Shown here: positions 61,025 to 64,000 of the stretch, piece after piece | Layout: each line of letters opens with the position of its first letter | How positions within the stretch are numbered: the first letter of the stretch is position 1 | Source of the DNA: Magnetococcus marinus MC-1 | GTDB taxonomy: Bacteria; Pseudomonadota; Magnetococcia; Magnetococcales; Magnetococcaceae | Assembly: GCF_000014865.1 (NCBI RefSeq) | Contig: NC_008576.1 | Span: forward strand, 2,261,501 to 2,325,500 | Direction: 5' to 3' | DNA: 64,000 bases | Program-made: the position numbers and the translations under genes | The notes under the pieces: model-generated | Databases searched by the model: none | What the model was told of the DNA's origin: nothing | Seen by the model: only the letters and a program-made list of their open reading frames with translations

Positions 61025-62404
61025 TTATCCAACCCGATCCAACTGTCGGGCCCTAAATTTAACCCCTTTTTGCCGGGCTATTGCAGCACACGCAGGGATA
61101 TCCACCCCTTCTAGGCCGCTGATTGCGGTTAAGGTGACTTCTGGCACATAGGGTTTCACCGCATCGACAAAACTTAGCAGCCCCGCATAGGCCCCCGTTT
61201 TACCCGGCACACAGTGGCGGTCATACAGCTCTGCGTTTTGTGCATTCAGTGAAATGGAGATTGCATCAACCAAACCCGCCATCTTAGGGGCGATGTCCTC
61301 TCCATACACAAAGTTTGCCAAGCCATCGGTATTAAGTCGAACCCGCTTCCCCCGCTGTTTGGCCGCAGCGGCAACCTCTAACATCACCTGCAATCGTAAG
61401 GTTGGTTCACCATAGCCACAAAACACAATTTCATCAAAGGCATCCAGTTCACCAAACGCCGCGATAAGCTCTGCACTGCTTGGATTACCCGTTAAAGCTA
61501 GGTTAAAAGCATGTACCTCTGGTGCTTGCCACTTAGGGCAAAACTGACATTTGAGGGTACATCCATGGGTGACATTCATATAAAGTCGGTTGCCGATGGG
61601 ATAGGCTAATACCCCCTTTTCATGGGTGCGTGCCTGATCCACCCTAAACAGGCGGCGATAATTTTCGGTGGTGATATCAGCCAAATCTTTGGCGTTATCC
61701 CCCCTAAATTTGGCAATGGTTTTCAATGTTTGCGCAACAAATGCGGGTTCGTTGCGCACACCCCGGTGGGGCAATGGCGCGAGATAGGGGGCATCGGTCT
61801 CCACCAACAGCCGCTCGGCGGGTATATGCCGCGCAATTTCTTGTAAATCTTGCGCTGAGTTAAAGGTAACAATGCCCGATAGCGCAATATAAAACCCCTG
61901 TTCCAGAGCCCAATCGGCCATCTCTTGCGTACCGGTAAAACAGTGGATAACACCACCACATGCGGCGGCCTGTTCCTCTTCCATAATGGCGCGGGTATCT
62001 GCTTCGGCTTGGCGGGTATGAATCACCAAGGGTCGTTTGGCCATGTGGGCCGCGCGGATCTGCGTGCGAAACACCTGCTTTTGGTGCTCGCGGTCGGCCT
62101 TATCATAGTGATAATCTAAACCGGTCTCTCCAATGGCCACCACTTTTTCATGATCCGCCAACTGGGCAATTTGCTCAGGTGTGGCCGTCACATACTCATC
62201 CGCATAGTGGGGGTGTACCCCCACCGTGGTATAAAGATGGGGCTGAAGCTGGCTCATAGCCAACAGTTCTTCCACATCATCCAAACGGGTGCCTATCATG
62301 TTGAGGTAGCGGACCCCTTGCTGGCGCGCACGCTGTAGCACGCTGGGCAGATCCTCTTTGAAGGCATCAAAATTTAAATGAGCGTGGCTATCTGCAAGAT
62401 ACAT
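61025..62404 (-). CDS. TatD hydrolase fused to a TatD-associated radical SAM domain
   Basis: The 459-residue protein joins two units. Residues 1-258 are a TatD metal-dependent DNase-like barrel: MYLADSHAHLNFDAF, IGETGLDYHYD, PLVIHTRQAEADT, VIHCFTGT, LLVETDAPYLAPLPHRG. From ~265 a radical SAM domain starts, with the CX3CX2C cluster in CTLKCQFCPKW (~287), then FCGYGEPTLRLQVMLEV and ISISLNAQNAELYD, and a C-terminal RQLDRVG. In many genomes these two are neighbouring genes (the TatD-linked radical SAM family). Here they are one frame with no stop or slip between. TatD proteins act on DNA or tRNA ends; what the radical SAM part does is not known to me. The ATG at 62404 follows GGGACGGAA. Confidence 0.9.
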   Translation of the reverse strand: MYLADSHAHLNFDAFKEDLPSVLQRARQQGVRYLNMIGTRLDDVEELLAMSQLQPHLYTTVGVHPHYADEYVTATPEQIAQLADHEKVVAIGETGLDYHYDKADREHQKQVFRTQIRAAHMAKRPLVIHTRQAEADTRAIMEEEQAAACGGVIHCFTGTQEMADWALEQGFYIALSGIVTFNSAQDLQEIARHIPAERLLVETDAPYLAPLPHRGVRNEPAFVAQTLKTIAKFRGDNAKDLADITTENYRRLFRVDQARTHEKGVLAYPIGNRLYMNVTHGCTLKCQFCPKWQAPEVHAFNLALTGNPSSAELIAAFGELDAFDEIVFCGYGEPTLRLQVMLEVAAAAKQRGKRVRLNTDGLANFVYGEDIAPKMAGLVDAISISLNAQNAELYDRHCVPGKTGAYAGLLSFVDAVKPYVPEVTLTAISGLEGVDIPACAAIARQKGVKFRARQLDRVG

Positions 62405-62512
62405 TGTTCCGTCCCAATACCAATCCGAGTGGTTCTTGAGGGTGAGGCGTAGAGATACCTCAAGAAAAGCAAAATTTGTTATGGATGCCCATCCACGGCC
62501 CTACGAATAAGG

Positions 62513-62537
62513 CAAGCCCGCCAAAAAAGCGGGCTTG
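62513..62537 (-). terminator. Hairpin after ricT
   Basis: CAAGCCCGC pairs with GCGGGCTTG (9 bp) around a 7-base loop. It is 30 bases past the ricT stop and 109 before the TatD start on the same strand, so it likely ends the ricT transcript. The minus-strand tail is CCTTATTCG, weakly U-rich. Confidence 0.65.
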
Positions 62538-62567
62538 TGCCATTTTACACCAACAGACAAGCAGATA

Positions 62568-64000
62568 TTAAGACTCTCCTGCACGACTTGTGCGATCACT
62601 GCCACTCCGACGGCGACGCCGACGGCGACGTTTCACAGCATCGCCCTTAGGGGCTTGACCCTCTGCCGTCTGATGCGCGCTCAGCTGCTCTGAATGAGGC
62701 TTTTGTGCACTACCTTCTGAGCTTGCAGAGCTTGGGCTGGTGATCTGGCCTGTTTGTTCGGTCTCACCTGATGCACGGCGACGGCGGCGGCGGCGGCGCC
62801 GTTTGCCCTCATCCCCAGACGCTTCTTCGTTGCTTTCAACTGGACTGTTAGGCGGCTCAACAGCCTCCACCGGACGGGTGTTGGCTACTTTGTCCGCCTC
62901 ATCCCGACTGCGCCGACGGCGGCGGCGCTTTTGCGGACGCTCCACAGAGGGACTCTCCGCTTCGACCTCTAAGGCTTGGGGCGGCATGGGCGGCGGCGGC
63001 AAAAGCTCCGGTTGCAGATCGACAATCTCTTCCTCCATCTCCATGCCATACTGTGCGGGCAAGGAGGTTTCCATAAAAGGCTCAAATGGGGGCGCGGCAG
63101 GCGGGCTGTTTTCTTGCTCTAATTCAGCCAAAGTAACGAGTTTGCGGGTACGGTCAGCAAACTGTATTTCCACCGATTGGGTAATGGGGTGAACCACCCG
63201 CACGACCACCTCTTCTCCATTGGGCAGCACCAAGTGGGACTTGGGTTTGGGCATGCCCTTGCGCATGTCGCTGTAGACTTCATTTTCATAGGAAAGACAG
63301 CACATAAGCCGCCCACACACCCCAGAGATGGAATCTGGATTGAGCGACAGATCCTGATTTTTTGCCATACGTACCGAGACGGGATGAAACTTATCCAGAT
63401 GCGAGGAGCAACACAAATTGCGTCCACAGGGGGCCATGCCACCCAGTAACTTAGCCTCATCCCGCACACCCAACTGGCGCATCTCCACACGCAGACCCAG
63501 CTGGTTGCTCAGCTGTTTGACCAATACCCGGAAATCCACCCGATTTTCGGCGGTAAAATGAAAGATCGCTTTGTTACTACCCTGAATGGCAACCTTAGAG
63601 AGTTTCATAGGCAGCTGCTGTTCACGAATCAGCTGGCGACAGTAGCGGTGAGCCTCCCGTTCGCGCACCTCACGGGTCTCTTGTACCTGTAGGTCCTGTT
63701 CCGTCATACGTCGGATAATACGGGTAACCGGCCCACTAAACAGAGTATTGCTGTTCTGTTGATCCCAGGGCACCACATGGGTAACACGTCCAGGCACCAC
63801 CTCACCGGCGCGGTTTTCCAATAAAATGGCATCGCCAGTGTGCAAGTTGGCAATGCGCGACTTGATCTGGTAGACCATGCAGGAGTTTTCCATACGAAAG
63901 CCCACCAGCCGGTGCTGCCCATTACGCCCTTTGCGTCCCTCTCTATTTTTTTCGCGACCTTCGGGTTCCGCAGAGCTGTCGTCATCCCCCAGTTCGTCAC
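62568..64000 (-). CDS. ricT: RicT/PSP1 family protein with Arg-rich tail (5' end cut)
   Basis: The visible ~477 residues include the PSP1 core (up to ~residue 290), with APCGRNLCC and SGVCGRLMCCLSYE, and VRMAKNQDLSLNPDSISG between. These are the Cys motifs of RicT (YaaT), part of the RicAFT complex that binds Fe-S and tunes RNase Y cleavage in Firmicutes. The frame is open to the right edge, and residues before the GTG at 63905 (HRLV, then GFRMENSCMVYQI) already match the first PSP1 strand. The true start is therefore outside the window, and an acidic-basic extension (EGREKNREGRKGRNGQ) precedes the core. The C-terminal ~130 residues are low-complexity, with three Arg runs of 6-9 residues set in Pro/Glu/Ser. 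The role in this organism is not known. Confidence 0.88.
   Translation of the reverse strand, partial: DELGDDDSSAEPEGREKNREGRKGRNGQHRLVGFRMENSCMVYQIKSRIANLHTGDAILLENRAGEVVPGRVTHVVPWDQQNSNTLFSGPVTRIIRRMTEQDLQVQETREVREREAHRYCRQLIREQQLPMKLSKVAIQGSNKAIFHFTAENRVDFRVLVKQLSNQLGLRVEMRQLGVRDEAKLLGGMAPCGRNLCCSSHLDKFHPVSVRMAKNQDLSLNPDSISGVCGRLMCCLSYENEVYSDMRKGMPKPKSHLVLPNGEEVVVRVVHPITQSVEIQFADRTRKLVTLAELEQENSPPAAPPFEPFMETSLPAQYGMEMEEEIVDLQPELLPPPPMPPQALEVEAESPSVERPQKRRRRRRSRDEADKVANTRPVEAVEPPNSPVESNEEASGDEGKRRRRRRRRRASGETEQTGQITSPSSASSEGSAQKPHSEQLSAHQTAEGQAPKGDAVKRRRRRRRRSGSDRTSRAGES

Noticed and set aside
62740-63192. 150-codon plus-strand frame with Arg/Ser runs
   Set aside because: It is opposite the Arg-rich ricT tail; the low-complexity DNA there leaves several frames open.

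Overview
The window reads as chromosomal DNA of a Gram-negative, diderm proteobacterium. It carries a complete stretch of the classic rpsB-tsf-pyrH-frr-uppS-cdsA-dxr-rseP-bamA-skp-fabZ-lpxA-lpxB super-cluster, uses LpxI instead of LpxH for lipid A, and is rich in c-di-GMP, cAMP and chemotaxis signalling genes. Moderate G+C, heavy signalling content and the family mix fit a free-living aquatic bacterium. A magnetotactic coccus of the Magnetococcus type is my best guess from general resemblance; nothing in the window proves it. I saw no tRNA, rRNA, CRISPR array, prophage or transposase gene.

Layout. 1-5 kb: end of a DUF192 protein with a repeat-rich tail, a stand-alone receiver protein, a DUF1643-like protein, an AIM24/TIGR00266 protein, and on the minus strand a DUF2779 protein (Cas4-like domain plus exonuclease fold). 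5-7 kb: a TPR-SPOR lipoprotein with three near-identical 171-bp repeats. 7-18.4 kb: a signalling island made of a minus-strand REC-PAS-GGDEF-EAL protein facing a plus-strand cheW-cheR(TPR)-cheW-globin MCP-cheA/REC-cheB-HPt-like cluster. The set of parts matches a Wsp-type system, but the receptor is a soluble globin-coupled (oxygen or haem) sensor. 18.6-23.7 kb: hypF, ilvD (minus) and a YciO-type Sua5/YrdC protein. 24-39 kb: the translation, isoprenoid and outer-membrane super-cluster. It makes ribosomal protein S2, EF-Ts, UMP kinase, ribosome recycling factor, undecaprenyl diphosphate, CDP-diacylglycerol, DXP reductoisomerase, the RseP protease, BamA, Skp, FabZ, LpxA, LpxI, a Gfo/Idh/MocA oxidoreductase and LpxB. 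lpxD is absent from its usual place between skp and fabZ. 39-42 kb: thioredoxin and metG. 42.0-43.2 kb: a gene-free stretch with an imperfect direct repeat and four TTTGTAAC boxes. 43.2-47.8 kb: a GAF-GAF-HD-GYP protein and a CHASE2 adenylate cyclase. 47.8-52.4 kb: acpS, pdxJ and a very large YhdP/AsmA-like protein (minus). 52.7-58.7 kb: glnE, ilvE and ettA (plus). 58.8-64 kb: a lipoprotein with a DUF4261-like end, then minus-strand pilZ, a TatD-radical SAM fusion, and a RicT/PSP1 protein cut by the window end.

Strong perfect hairpins mark most gene ends, many without a U-tract. Many genes start with GTG or TTG where the ribosome binding site and upstream stops leave little choice. The points most worth following are the globin-coupled Wsp-like island, the DUF2779 protein whose nuclease motif looks dead, the structured rseP leader with a 12-codon upstream reading frame, and the altered lipid A cluster.
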